Positions 27,109 through 33,697 of a DNA stretch of 33,697 nucleotides are shown here, in pieces. Under the pieces are notes generated by a model. It did no database searches and was not told where the DNA came from. It worked only from the letters and a program-made list of their open reading frames with translations. Every line of letters begins with the position of its first letter. Within the stretch, counting starts at the first letter, position 1. The translations under genes and the position numbers were made by a program. The stretch is from Alphaproteobacteria bacterium (GTDB lineage Bacteria; Pseudomonadota; Alphaproteobacteria; Caulobacterales; Aquidulcibacteraceae), in NCBI GenBank assembly GCA_026400735.1, contig JAPLOL010000105.1, forward strand, positions 1 to 33,697, given 5' to 3'.

Positions 27109-27669
27109 ATGCAGTGGACAAATACAAAAGCCGGCTACGGCTGGCTCTCGATCGCGCTGCATTGGCTCGCGGCAATCGCCGTGATCGTGATGCTCGTCAC
27201 CGGCTTTCAAGCCGGTTTTGCCGGCGACGCTGGCGATCGCGCGACGCGCTCCGCGCTGATGGGTCTGCACATTTCGTTCGGCGCCGCTGTCGCGCTTCTG
27301 CTCTTGGCGCGTGTGATTTCGAGTTACGTCCAACCGCGCCCTACGCCACCCGAGCAAGCGCCATTTCTAAAATTTCTCTCCAACGCGACGCACCAAGTGC
27401 TGCTGCTCGCCATTCTGCTGCAGGTCATCTCCGGCCCGCTCGCGGTTTGGTCCGGCGGCCGCGCGATCAACGTGTTCGATCTTTTCTCGCTTCCATCGCC
27501 CTTCGCTGCGCGCAACCAAGGCATCCACGAGATCGCGGAAACGCTGCACCTCATCGGCCGCTGGGCGCTCGTCGGCGCGATTTCGCTGCACGTGCTGGGC
27601 GCGCTGAAGCACGTAATGATCGATCGCGACGGCGTTCTGCGGCGCATGCTCGCGCCGGCGAAGTCCTAG
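27109..27669 (+). CDS. Cytochrome b561 family protein
   Basis: A 186-residue, four-helix membrane dihaem cytochrome of the YodB/CybB type, likely a quinol-linked electron carrier. It begins MQWTNTKAGYGWLSIALHWL. His residues in the helices that can ligate haem include H18, H54, H95, H140/H147 and H161. The frame is open from 26959, but ATG 27109 matches the family N-terminus. Its stop shares CTAG (27666-27669) with the convergent metalloprotease gene. Confidence 0.92.
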   Translation: MQWTNTKAGYGWLSIALHWLAAIAVIVMLVTGFQAGFAGDAGDRATRSALMGLHISFGAAVALLLLARVISSYVQPRPTPPEQAPFLKFLSNATHQVLLLAILLQVISGPLAVWSGGRAINVFDLFSLPSPFAARNQGIHEIAETLHLIGRWALVGAISLHVLGALKHVMIDRDGVLRRMLAPAKS

Positions 27670-28409
27670 CGCGCCATACCCACGGCGTGCAGTTTGCAGC
27701 CGTGCTCGTGCAGCCAATCACGGCCGGCTTCGTAGTCGGGCATGCACTTAGCGACCAACGCCCAAAACCGGCGCGAGTGGTTCATCTCGCGCAAGTGCGC
27801 CACTTCGTGCGCGGCAAGATAATCGAGCACGAACGGCGGCGCCATGACGACGCGCCAGGAGAACGAGAGTACGCCGTCGACGGAGCATGAGCCCCAACGT
27901 GAGCGGAGCTCCTTCACTTGAATGCGCTCCGGTTTCACGCCGAGCGTGACGGAATGTGTGGCCACGCGGTCAATCAGATCTGTCCGCGCTTGGTCCTTCA
28001 GATAGCGCAGCACCCGGCCTTCGAAGAGCGCCACGTCGGGCGCTTGGACGACGAGGCGTGGCAGCAAATCTTGCTCAATCCACGCTGGCTTGCGGCCGTG
28101 CTTGTAGACCAGCTCGTGCTCAACACCACGTAGCGGCACGAACGAACCCGGCGCCAACGAGATGCCACGCGGCAAGCGCGAGAGTTCCTGCGCAATCCAG
28201 CCTGCGCGCTCTGACGCAAAGTCCACTGCGTGTTTCAAATGCCGCTTCGACGGCGCGGTCGCGATGGCCTCGCGGCGCGTCGGATCGATGCGAACAGAGA
28301 TGTGACGCGCGCGCGGATTCACGATCAGCTTCACCGGCACGCGGCGGCCATCGATCGTTTCGATCTCGGTTTGACCCGGCTCGACCTTCTGTCGCGAATC
28401 GGAGCGCAT
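27666..28409 (-). CDS. YgjP/SprT-like zinc metallopeptidase (DUF45)
   Basis: A 247-residue protein of the YgjP-like M48/DUF45 family. Zinc-binding HEVAH at 201-205 with a third ligand H211 in LREMNHSRRFW, preceded by the family block KELRSRWGSCS..GVLSFSWRV. The frame is open to 28529, but the gene is divergent from a GFA gene starting at 28482, so a start at ATG 28409 (or GTG 28424) is chosen. Substrate unknown. Confidence 0.9.
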   Translation of the reverse strand: MRSDSRQKVEPGQTEIETIDGRRVPVKLIVNPRARHISVRIDPTRREAIATAPSKRHLKHAVDFASERAGWIAQELSRLPRGISLAPGSFVPLRGVEHELVYKHGRKPAWIEQDLLPRLVVQAPDVALFEGRVLRYLKDQARTDLIDRVATHSVTLGVKPERIQVKELRSRWGSCSVDGVLSFSWRVVMAPPFVLDYLAAHEVAHLREMNHSRRFWALVAKCMPDYEAGRDWLHEHGCKLHAVGMAR

Positions 28410-28481
28410 GCGCAAGAATCTCACGTCAGGCTGATTCACGCGACCCGCCGACGCCGCTAAGCTGCGCAGGAAGGTGAGAAC

Positions 28482-28874
28482 ATGCCTCTCTATCGTGGAT
28501 CGTGTCACTGCGGCGGCGTCCAATTCCAAATCGATGCCGAAATTACTGATGTTTGTACGTGCGATTGCTCACTTTGCGCGAAGAAAAACGCGCTGATGAC
28601 GACCGTGGCTGAGGACAAGTTCACACTGCTCGCGGGCGAGGACAAGCTCACGCTGTATCAGTGGAACACCAAGATCGCGCGCCACTATTTCTGCAACGTC
28701 TGCGGCATCTATCCGTTTCATCGCAAGCGCACGATGCCCGATCACTACGGCATCAATGTGCGCTGTCTCGCAGGCTTCGATGCAGATGCAATTCCTATCC
28801 GCCGTGCGGAAGGAAAGACGATGACGTTGGCGGAAGAAAATTCAGCCGGCGGCTGGAGCGGACCGAAAGCCTAA
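28482..28874 (+). CDS. GFA family zinc-binding protein
   Basis: A 130-residue member of the GFA (glutathione-dependent formaldehyde-activating enzyme / CENP-V) fold. Zinc-binding Cys are visible: C8 and C10 (SCHCGG), C25, C27, C29 and C32 (VCTCDCSLC), C71 and C74 (FCNVCGIYPFH). Members of this family have varied and often unproven functions. Divergent from the YgjP-type gene. Confidence 0.92.
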   Translation: MPLYRGSCHCGGVQFQIDAEITDVCTCDCSLCAKKNALMTTVAEDKFTLLAGEDKLTLYQWNTKIARHYFCNVCGIYPFHRKRTMPDHYGINVRCLAGFDADAIPIRRAEGKTMTLAEENSAGGWSGPKA

Positions 28875-28879
28875 CCTCA

Positions 28880-28917
28880 GTCATTCCAGACGCGCGGAGC
28901 GCGATCTGGAATCCAGG
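28880..28917 (+). repeat. REP-like hairpin, copy 1
   Basis: GTC-ATTCCAGA-CGCGC-GGA-GCGCG-A-TCTGGAAT-CCAGG: perfect 8-bp outer stem, bulged A, 5-bp inner stem and 3-nt loop. It starts 5 nt after the GFA stop codon. A second copy in the opposite orientation lies at 29261-29297. Confidence 0.9.
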
Positions 28918-29011
28918 ATAAAGGCATCAAACTGTTGCCTCGATTCCAGGCTGTCTCATTATGAAATCGAAATAAGCGCATAGCTCGTAGAAAAGCTGAC
29001 TTAGTAAGCCT

Positions 29012-29245
29012 ATGCTTAGCGCTATGCGTGAGCCGACCAGTCCTCAGCACGACAGGGAGCCGTTTTGGCTCTCGATCTGGATGCTCGACCGACCGTGGGC
29101 GTGGGCCTTTGCTGGCGCGGCAAGCGCGATGGTGTCGGCGCTCCTTTCCTCAGAATGGGTTGGCCGCGTCATTTGGGGTGTCGTCGCCGTCGGGTGCGTC
29201 GTTCAAGGCGTCAGGCTTTATGCTCAGCGAGACCGCAACGCCTAA
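29012..29245 (+). CDS. Small membrane protein of unknown function
   Basis: A 77-codon frame giving a small protein with two hydrophobic segments (AWAFAGAASAMVSALLS and GRVIWGVVAVGCVVQGV) after a polar N-terminus. ATG 29024 (M5) is an alternative start. No Shine-Dalgarno is obvious. Flanked on both sides by inverted copies of a REP-like hairpin. No family recognised. Confidence 0.5.
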   Translation: MLSAMREPTSPQHDREPFWLSIWMLDRPWAWAFAGAASAMVSALLSSEWVGRVIWGVVAVGCVVQGVRLYAQRDRNA

Positions 29246-29260
29246 AGGCCCAAGACAGTA

Positions 29261-29297
29261 CTGGATTCCAGATCAGCCTTCGGCTGTCTGGAATGAC
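29261..29297 (-). repeat. REP-like hairpin, copy 2 (inverted)
   Basis: On the minus strand: GTC-ATTCCAGA-CAGCC-GAA-GGCTG-A-TCTGGAAT-CCAG. Outer stem, bulged A and flanks match copy 1 (28880-28917); the inner stem differs but still pairs perfectly. 10 nt before the end of the convergent phaZ gene. Confidence 0.9.
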
Positions 29298-29306
29298 TCC
29301 GCTTGC

Positions 29307-30596
29307 TTAGTCTTGCCCGACAACGCGCAACTTACGCACGCCGCGTGACGCGTTCGAGTGGAAGTTGCGCATGAACTCGCGCACGCGCGGATAGATTTCC
29401 GTGCGGAAGCGGCGGCCTGAGAACACACCGTAGTGACCCACGCCCGGCTGGATGTAGTCGCGGCGCATTTGCTCTGGGATGTTTCCGCAGATGTCATGCG
29501 CGGCTTGGGTTTGGCCGATGCCGGAAATGTCGTCGTTCTCACCTTCAACGGTCAGCAACGCTGTCTTGGTGATCTTACTCGGATCAACCTTGCGGCCACG
29601 GTGCGTCATCGTCCCGTTAGGCAGACGATACTCTTGGAAAATCTCAACCAGCGTCTGGATGTAGAACTCTTCCGAGAGATCCATGACGGCGAGGTATTCG
29701 TCGTAGAATTTGCGGTGCTTATCTGCAGGCTCGCCATCGCCCTTCACAAGGTTCTCGAAATAACCTCTGTGCGCGTCGACGTGGCTTGAAAGATTCATAC
29801 CCATGAAGCTCGCGAGCTGCACGAAGCCCGGATACACGCGGCGGAACGCGCCTGGATAAATAGCTGGCACTGTGTGGATCATGTTCGTCTTGAACCAGCC
29901 GATGTCGCGCTGTTCGGCGAGCAGGTTCGGAGCCGTCGGCGATTTACGCGCATCGATGGGCGACCCCATGATCGTCATCGACGCTGGCGTGCACGGATCA
30001 TCTTCTTCCGCCATCAGCGCAACGGCAGCGAGAACGGCAGGCCCCGGCTGACACACGGCGACGACATGCGTCTGCGGCCCGAGAGAGCGCAGCATGCCCA
30101 TGACGTGATCGATGTAGTCGTTGAGATCGAAGCGGCCGGCGATCACCGGCACCATGCGCGCATCGGCCCAATCGGTGATGTAAACTTCGTGGTCTGGCAG
30201 GAACGCACTGACCGTATCGCGCAGCAACGTCGCGTAGTGACCAGACATCGGCGCGACGATCAGCACCGTTGGATCGCTCTTGTCGCCGCGCGCTTGCTTC
30301 AGCGCATCGGCGTCGCGTTCGAAATGGATCATGTCCGCCCACGGCGATGACCACGCGCTGACCGGCGTCACGCCGACGTCCACGCCATTGATCGTCGTCG
30401 TCGGCAATTGCCACTCGGGCTTGCGATAGCGGCGCGTCATCGACTCGAACAAATCCGCCGCCGCCGCCGCCGTCCGGCCAGCTTCGGTGCCGCCCATCGG
30501 ATTGAACGGCGAGCGCAGCATCGATGACTGCATCAAGGCCGCGATGCGCAGAGGCGCAACCGACATATGGCCGAGTTCATAAAGTGAATAGAGCAT
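29307..30596 (-). CDS. phaZ: Intracellular poly(3-hydroxybutyrate) depolymerase PhaZ
   Basis: Hydrolyses stored PHB granules. The 429-residue protein has an alpha/beta-hydrolase fold with the Cys nucleophile typical of the intracellular short-chain-length PHA depolymerases (C182 in VVAVCQPGP, close to the family's Cys183). Other family blocks: YSLYELGHMSVAPLRIAA at the N-terminus, VLIVAPMSGHYATLLRDTV, YITDWADARMVP and near the C-terminus VGHYGVFSGRRFRTEIYP (likely catalytic His). ATG 30596 is chosen, with AGAAGGG upstream. A PhaR-like palindrome abuts the ribosome binding site. Confidence 0.95.
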   Translation of the reverse strand: MLYSLYELGHMSVAPLRIAALMQSSMLRSPFNPMGGTEAGRTAAAAADLFESMTRRYRKPEWQLPTTTINGVDVGVTPVSAWSSPWADMIHFERDADALKQARGDKSDPTVLIVAPMSGHYATLLRDTVSAFLPDHEVYITDWADARMVPVIAGRFDLNDYIDHVMGMLRSLGPQTHVVAVCQPGPAVLAAVALMAEEDDPCTPASMTIMGSPIDARKSPTAPNLLAEQRDIGWFKTNMIHTVPAIYPGAFRRVYPGFVQLASFMGMNLSSHVDAHRGYFENLVKGDGEPADKHRKFYDEYLAVMDLSEEFYIQTLVEIFQEYRLPNGTMTHRGRKVDPSKITKTALLTVEGENDDISGIGQTQAAHDICGNIPEQMRRDYIQPGVGHYGVFSGRRFRTEIYPRVREFMRNFHSNASRGVRKLRVVGQD

Positions 30597-30607
30597 GCAA
30601 GCCCTTC

Positions 30608-30622
30608 TGCTGCGGCGCAGCA
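30608..30622. promoter_or_regulatory. PhaR-like operator (CTGC-N3-GCAG) at the phaZ leader
   Basis: TGCTGCG-G-CGCAGCA is a perfect 7-bp inverted repeat, containing CTGC-GGC-GCAG (30610-30620). The PHB-responsive repressor PhaR binds CTGC-N3/4-GCAG in Rhodobacter-type bacteria, as I recall. It abuts the Shine-Dalgarno (minus strand AGAAGGG at 30601-30607). No phaR gene is in the window. Confidence 0.5.
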
Positions 30623-30827
30623 ACCCAACGGGATGATGCGCGTCGCCCTGTTTCCAACAAGCTAAGACAACTGGACAGGCGAGCCTTTCGCATTGCAGCG
30701 CCAGGCTGGCGACTACGCCTTAAGTCTTAACCGGCTCCCCCAGGCCAGGTTCCTGGACCCGACCGCTTTCAGTGGCTCGAATGTAATGGGACCGGTGACA
30801 GGCGCAATACACGCCCACTTCACATAA

Positions 30828-31538
30828 TCAGGAGTGGTCAGCCCGATCGAGCCCCGCCGCGATGCAAGTGGCGATGCTCTCCGGCGAAACCGGGACGACC
30901 GGGCTCGCCGGATCCATGGGATCGGCCCTATTCATGGTCTGGATGATCGACACCGTCCGCCAATTGCGGTCGAGCACGTAAAGCAAGGACGAATGGTCGA
31001 CGTTGTAGGTATCCGCTGGCGCGCCAGGGATGGCCGAACGCGATTGGTGCACCTGAAACGCGCGCGCCGCCGCATCGATCTGCGCACGCGTCCCGCTCAA
31101 CCCCACCAAGCCCGGCGGAAAGCCATCGGTATGGGTGTATTCGCCCATACGCTGGGGCGTATCGCGTTCAGGATCGACCGTGATCAGGATCGGCTGCACA
31201 TCGTAGCCGCCCGGCTGAGCTAGTGCTTCAGCGAGCGTGTACATGCTCGTTGGGCAAACATCTGGGCAGTGCGTGAACCCGAAATAGATGACGGCCGGCT
31301 CACCGGCGAAATCGGCTTGCGTCACGCGTGCGCCGTTTGCATCCACGAGATCAATCGGGCCGCCAACCGCATCGACATTCTGCTGGATGCAATCACGCGT
31401 TGCGGCGGTCTGTTTAGCGCCGTCGCCATTAGTACCGACAAGCAACATCGCGCCGAGCGCCGCCAAACCGGCCACCGCAACGGCGGGCACGACAGCGCCT
31501 GTCAGATTTCGGCGCGGCGTTTCTACAGGTTCTGCCAT
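30828..31538 (-). CDS. SCO1/SenC family copper chaperone
   Basis: Membrane-anchored periplasmic thioredoxin-like protein that delivers copper to the CuA centre of cytochrome c oxidase. The 236-residue protein has one N-terminal membrane segment (~13-35), CPDVCP (C91, C95) in FGFTHCPDVCP, and the third copper ligand H182 in NVDHSSLLYV. The mature part begins with a Cys pair candidate (RDCIQQN). No oxidase genes are nearby. Confidence 0.93.
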   Translation of the reverse strand: MAEPVETPRRNLTGAVVPAVAVAGLAALGAMLLVGTNGDGAKQTAATRDCIQQNVDAVGGPIDLVDANGARVTQADFAGEPAVIYFGFTHCPDVCPTSMYTLAEALAQPGGYDVQPILITVDPERDTPQRMGEYTHTDGFPPGLVGLSGTRAQIDAAARAFQVHQSRSAIPGAPADTYNVDHSSLLYVLDRNWRTVSIIQTMNRADPMDPASPVVPVSPESIATCIAAGLDRADHS

Positions 31539-31653
31539 TCTAACAGCTTGAGCCCCACGCTACCCGCTTATCAACGCGGCGCGAGGGCACAGGGGGCGCA
31601 ATGCCGCAGGCAGAGCTTGAGCAAAAGCGCGAATTTGCGCATGTGGCATTTGG

Positions 31654-32430
31654 ATGAAACTGCCGCGCACGCCCCTCATCGCGATCGCGACCATTATCGG
31701 CCTCATCGCCGCGGCGGGGCTTTTCATTCTGCCGCGCCTTCACCAGCGCGACGCGCCGTGCGAGGCGCACGAATTCGAAGGCTCACGCTTTATCGTCTGC
31801 ACATATGACGCGCGCCGTCAGGACATGCGCCTTTACTCGCGCGGACCAAATGGCGGCTATCTACGAAGTTTCGAGGCGCTGCAGGCCGCACTGGGGGACG
31901 ATGCCGTCCACGTGCGCTTTGCGGTCAACGCTGGCATGTTCAACGAGACGGGGGCGCCGATCGGCTTGTACGTACAAGACGGTGAAGAGCAAAAATCCAT
32001 CTCGCTTACGGATGGCCCCGGCAACTTCCACCTAAAACCCAACGGCGTCTTTTGGCAGGGTCAAGATGGCGCTCTGCACATCGAAGTCTCGGACGACTAC
32101 GCGCGCGAAATGCGCACGCCGCGCTGGGCTACGCAGTCAGGCCCGATGTTGCTGATCAATGGCGAACTTCATCCGCGCATCGCAGAGGACGGCGCCTCAC
32201 GCCTCATCCGCAACGGCGTTGGCCTACGCGATGGCCACACCGCGTACTTCGTCATCAGTTCGGGCTTCGTGTCATTCGGCCGGTTCGCACGCTTCTTCCG
32301 CGACGACCTCAAATGCCGCGACGCACTCTTTTTGGACGGCACCGTCTCAAGCATCTGGGCGCCCAGCATAGGCCGCTACGACGACAACCATGAGCTGGGG
32401 CCCATGGTTGTCGTTCTTGATCGCAATTAA
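31654..32430 (+). CDS. Phosphodiester glycosidase family protein (DUF2233/NAGPA-like)
   Basis: A 258-residue protein with one N-terminal membrane or signal segment (LIAIATIIGLIAAAGLFIL). The NAGPA-like catalytic domain is visible from VRFAVNAGMFNETGAPIGLYV, through PNGVFWQ and ATQSGPMLLINGE, to CRDALFLDGTVSSIW and the C-terminal GPMVVVL. Substrate in bacteria is not established. Its stop shares TTAA (32427-32430) with the convergent DUF6607 gene. Confidence 0.9.
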   Translation: MKLPRTPLIAIATIIGLIAAAGLFILPRLHQRDAPCEAHEFEGSRFIVCTYDARRQDMRLYSRGPNGGYLRSFEALQAALGDDAVHVRFAVNAGMFNETGAPIGLYVQDGEEQKSISLTDGPGNFHLKPNGVFWQGQDGALHIEVSDDYAREMRTPRWATQSGPMLLINGELHPRIAEDGASRLIRNGVGLRDGHTAYFVISSGFVSFGRFARFFRDDLKCRDALFLDGTVSSIWAPSIGRYDDNHELGPMVVVLDRN

Positions 32431-33398
32431 GCGCTCTGCGTTGTCGCATGCGTGATGGTGGTTTGCGCTTCGGCGAGCGCCGGCGCGGTTTGGATTTCGC
32501 TGGCGTGGATGCGATCCGCGAGACCCATCAAAGCCGGGCCAGTGATCGCGCCGTTTTGCGCCTCTTCCTCAACCCAAACACCACGGCGGCGCGTAATCGC
32601 GTCGTCCCAGGCTTGGCGCACGCCGCCCCAATAATCGGCGGTATCGCGCCAGTATGAGTCCGCCGCGGCAACCGCGTAGCCGTTGAAATGATCGTACGTG
32701 TTGTGACCATCCTCATGCACGATCGCGACGAGTTGGCCGTCGTGCGTGCCGAGCTTCTCGTTGTCTTGCTCATGCACCCAACCCGCCGGCGTCAGCGCAT
32801 GACGGTTGATGGAGTTGTAGCGCTCATAAGGCGGATTGCGGATCGCATCGCGGCGGGCGAGCGGGCGCGCAGTCGCGCCGCTCGTCCACGACGCGCGGCC
32901 ATTCGCGTAGTCCCAACGGCCGATGCCGCCGTAGCGGGGCGAGTCATCCGTCTGCCAAACCGTTTGCGACCAAGCGCCGCGACGCGCGGCGCTTGAGACG
33001 TTCTGCAGCGCCCAATAATTGCGGCGCTCATACACAAGCAAGGTGCGTGGCTGATAGGTCCAGTCTTGGCGCCAATGTTTGATGACAAAGCTCTGATCGT
33101 CGTGGCTGGCGACGAGCATGTGCTGGAGCTGAATGAAGTCGCCCGTGTCGGCAATAACACGAACGCTTTCATAGCCGCCGCTCGTTTTCGGTTCGAGCGG
33201 CGTGTAGTCGCTCACGAACGCGACCGTCTCGTTGAAATCGAAGCGCACGCGATAATCGCCCGCCATCGCAAGAATGGATTGGCGGTCGCGTTCCATCGGC
33301 GATTGCCGCGTTGTTTGCGCGAGCGTTGGTGTCGCCGCCGCAACACCAGCGCCGGCCAGCGCCACGATTGATCCACGACGCGTCATCGGCAGTGTCAT
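32427..33398 (-). CDS. DUF6607 family exported protein
   Basis: A 323-residue protein, start ATG 33398 with AAGGAG spaced 5 nt upstream. The N-terminus MTRRGSIVALAGAGVAAATP with a TLAQ cleavage site has a twin-Arg, so Tat export is plausible. The mature part is Trp- and Tyr-rich with blocks KHWRQDWTYQPR, WSQTVWQTDDSPRYGGIGRW and HEQDNEKLG; matches the DUF6607 family as I know it. It directly follows a TonB-dependent receptor gene (10 nt), so a role in the same iron or haem uptake pathway is likely. Function unproven. Confidence 0.85.
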   Translation of the reverse strand: MTLPMTRRGSIVALAGAGVAAATPTLAQTTRQSPMERDRQSILAMAGDYRVRFDFNETVAFVSDYTPLEPKTSGGYESVRVIADTGDFIQLQHMLVASHDDQSFVIKHWRQDWTYQPRTLLVYERRNYWALQNVSSAARRGAWSQTVWQTDDSPRYGGIGRWDYANGRASWTSGATARPLARRDAIRNPPYERYNSINRHALTPAGWVHEQDNEKLGTHDGQLVAIVHEDGHNTYDHFNGYAVAAADSYWRDTADYWGGVRQAWDDAITRRRGVWVEEEAQNGAITGPALMGLADRIHASEIQTAPALAEAQTTITHATTQSA

Positions 33399-33408
33399 AT
33401 GCTTCTCC

Positions 33409-33697
33409 TTAGAACCGGTACGCGATTGAAACGCTGAAGTTGCGGCCAGGCTGGCTGAAGCCTTCAAGGTTTGCGGACGGCACGGTCAGGCCACGCGCAT
33501 CGCTCCACCACCAATACGTTTCGTCGGTGGCGTTGAAGACGCCCGCACGCAACGTCGCCGCATCGGTGATATTCCAATAGGCAGTGAGATCGAGGATCGC
33601 GAACGCATCCGGACGGAACGTTGAGCCAAGTACGACGTCGTTGTTGTCCTTGCGCGTCACGTACGTGACGATCGCTTGACCACCGAAGCGGCCATCC
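33409..33697 (-). CDS. TonB-dependent haemoglobin/haem-type receptor, C-terminal end (partial)
   Basis: The final ~96 residues of an outer-membrane beta-barrel receptor, running off the right edge. Features: FAILDLTAYWNITDAATLR, GVFNATDETYWWWSDARGL and the terminal strand PGRNFSVSIAYRF, which ends in Phe as outer-membrane barrels do. The YWxWSDxRGL block is typical of haem/haemoglobin-type (HasR/HemR-like) receptors. The plug domain and TonB box are outside the window. Confidence 0.9.
   Translation of the reverse strand, partial: DGRFGGQAIVTYVTRKDNNDVVLGSTFRPDAFAILDLTAYWNITDAATLRAGVFNATDETYWWWSDARGLTVPSANLEGFSQPGRNFSVSIAYRF

Overview
The window is a gene-dense, GC-rich stretch of an alphaproteobacterial chromosome. 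The order mtaB-ftsY, yciB, ccmABCDG, acnA-DUF1223, a DUF2794 protein and a PHB depolymerase is typical of that class. Lineage within it (Caulobacterales-like, perhaps near Terricaulis/Vitreimonas) is my inference from gene content, not a measured placement. I see no prophage, insertion sequence, CRISPR array, rRNA or tRNA.

Layout. 1-4167: the ribosome/tRNA operon rpsP-rimM-trmD-rplS. It is loosened by a small lipoprotein gene between rimM and trmD and by two exported-protein genes (one antisense) between trmD and rplS. RimM carries a ~264-residue Lys/Ala/Pro-rich N-terminal extension. 4220-8711: mtaB-ftsY, a cyclophilin-type lipoprotein, YciB and a MarR-type regulator. 8708-11383 (minus): the cytochrome c maturation genes ccmA-B-C-D-G, including the tiny ccmD. 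11459-16157: a DUF4349 lipoprotein, aconitase and a secreted DUF1223 protein. 16151-20496 (minus): a Gld-type ABC transport operon (ATPase, permease, GldG-like, DUF4340). 20497-21011: an intergenic stretch with no recognised gene. 21012-27669: DUF2794, Bax-inhibitor-1 family protein, PBP1A, an S9 peptidase and a cytochrome b561. 27666-33697: YgjP-type metalloprotease, GFA protein, a small membrane protein between two inverted REP-like hairpins, intracellular PHB depolymerase, SCO protein, phosphodiester glycosidase, DUF6607 protein and the end of a TonB-dependent receptor.

The most notable observations are two genes that appear to have lost about 70-95 nt internally near the N-terminus with a frameshift (aconitase near 12782 and the GldG-like gene near 18938). 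In both, the family's N-terminal start sequence is still visible just upstream but in another frame. Also notable: six of eight convergent gene pairs overlap at their stop codons (five share a 4-nt TTAA/CTAA/CTAG). Two REP-like hairpins keep an identical outer stem while the inner stem has changed by compensatory substitutions. A CTGC-N3-GCAG palindrome of the PhaR-operator type abuts the ribosome binding site of phaZ.

Genes are packed tightly. Several same-strand neighbours overlap by ATGA/GTGA (mtaB/ftsY, ccmA/B, ccmC/D, ccmD/G, gldA/gldF, gldG/DUF4340), which supports translational coupling within those operons.
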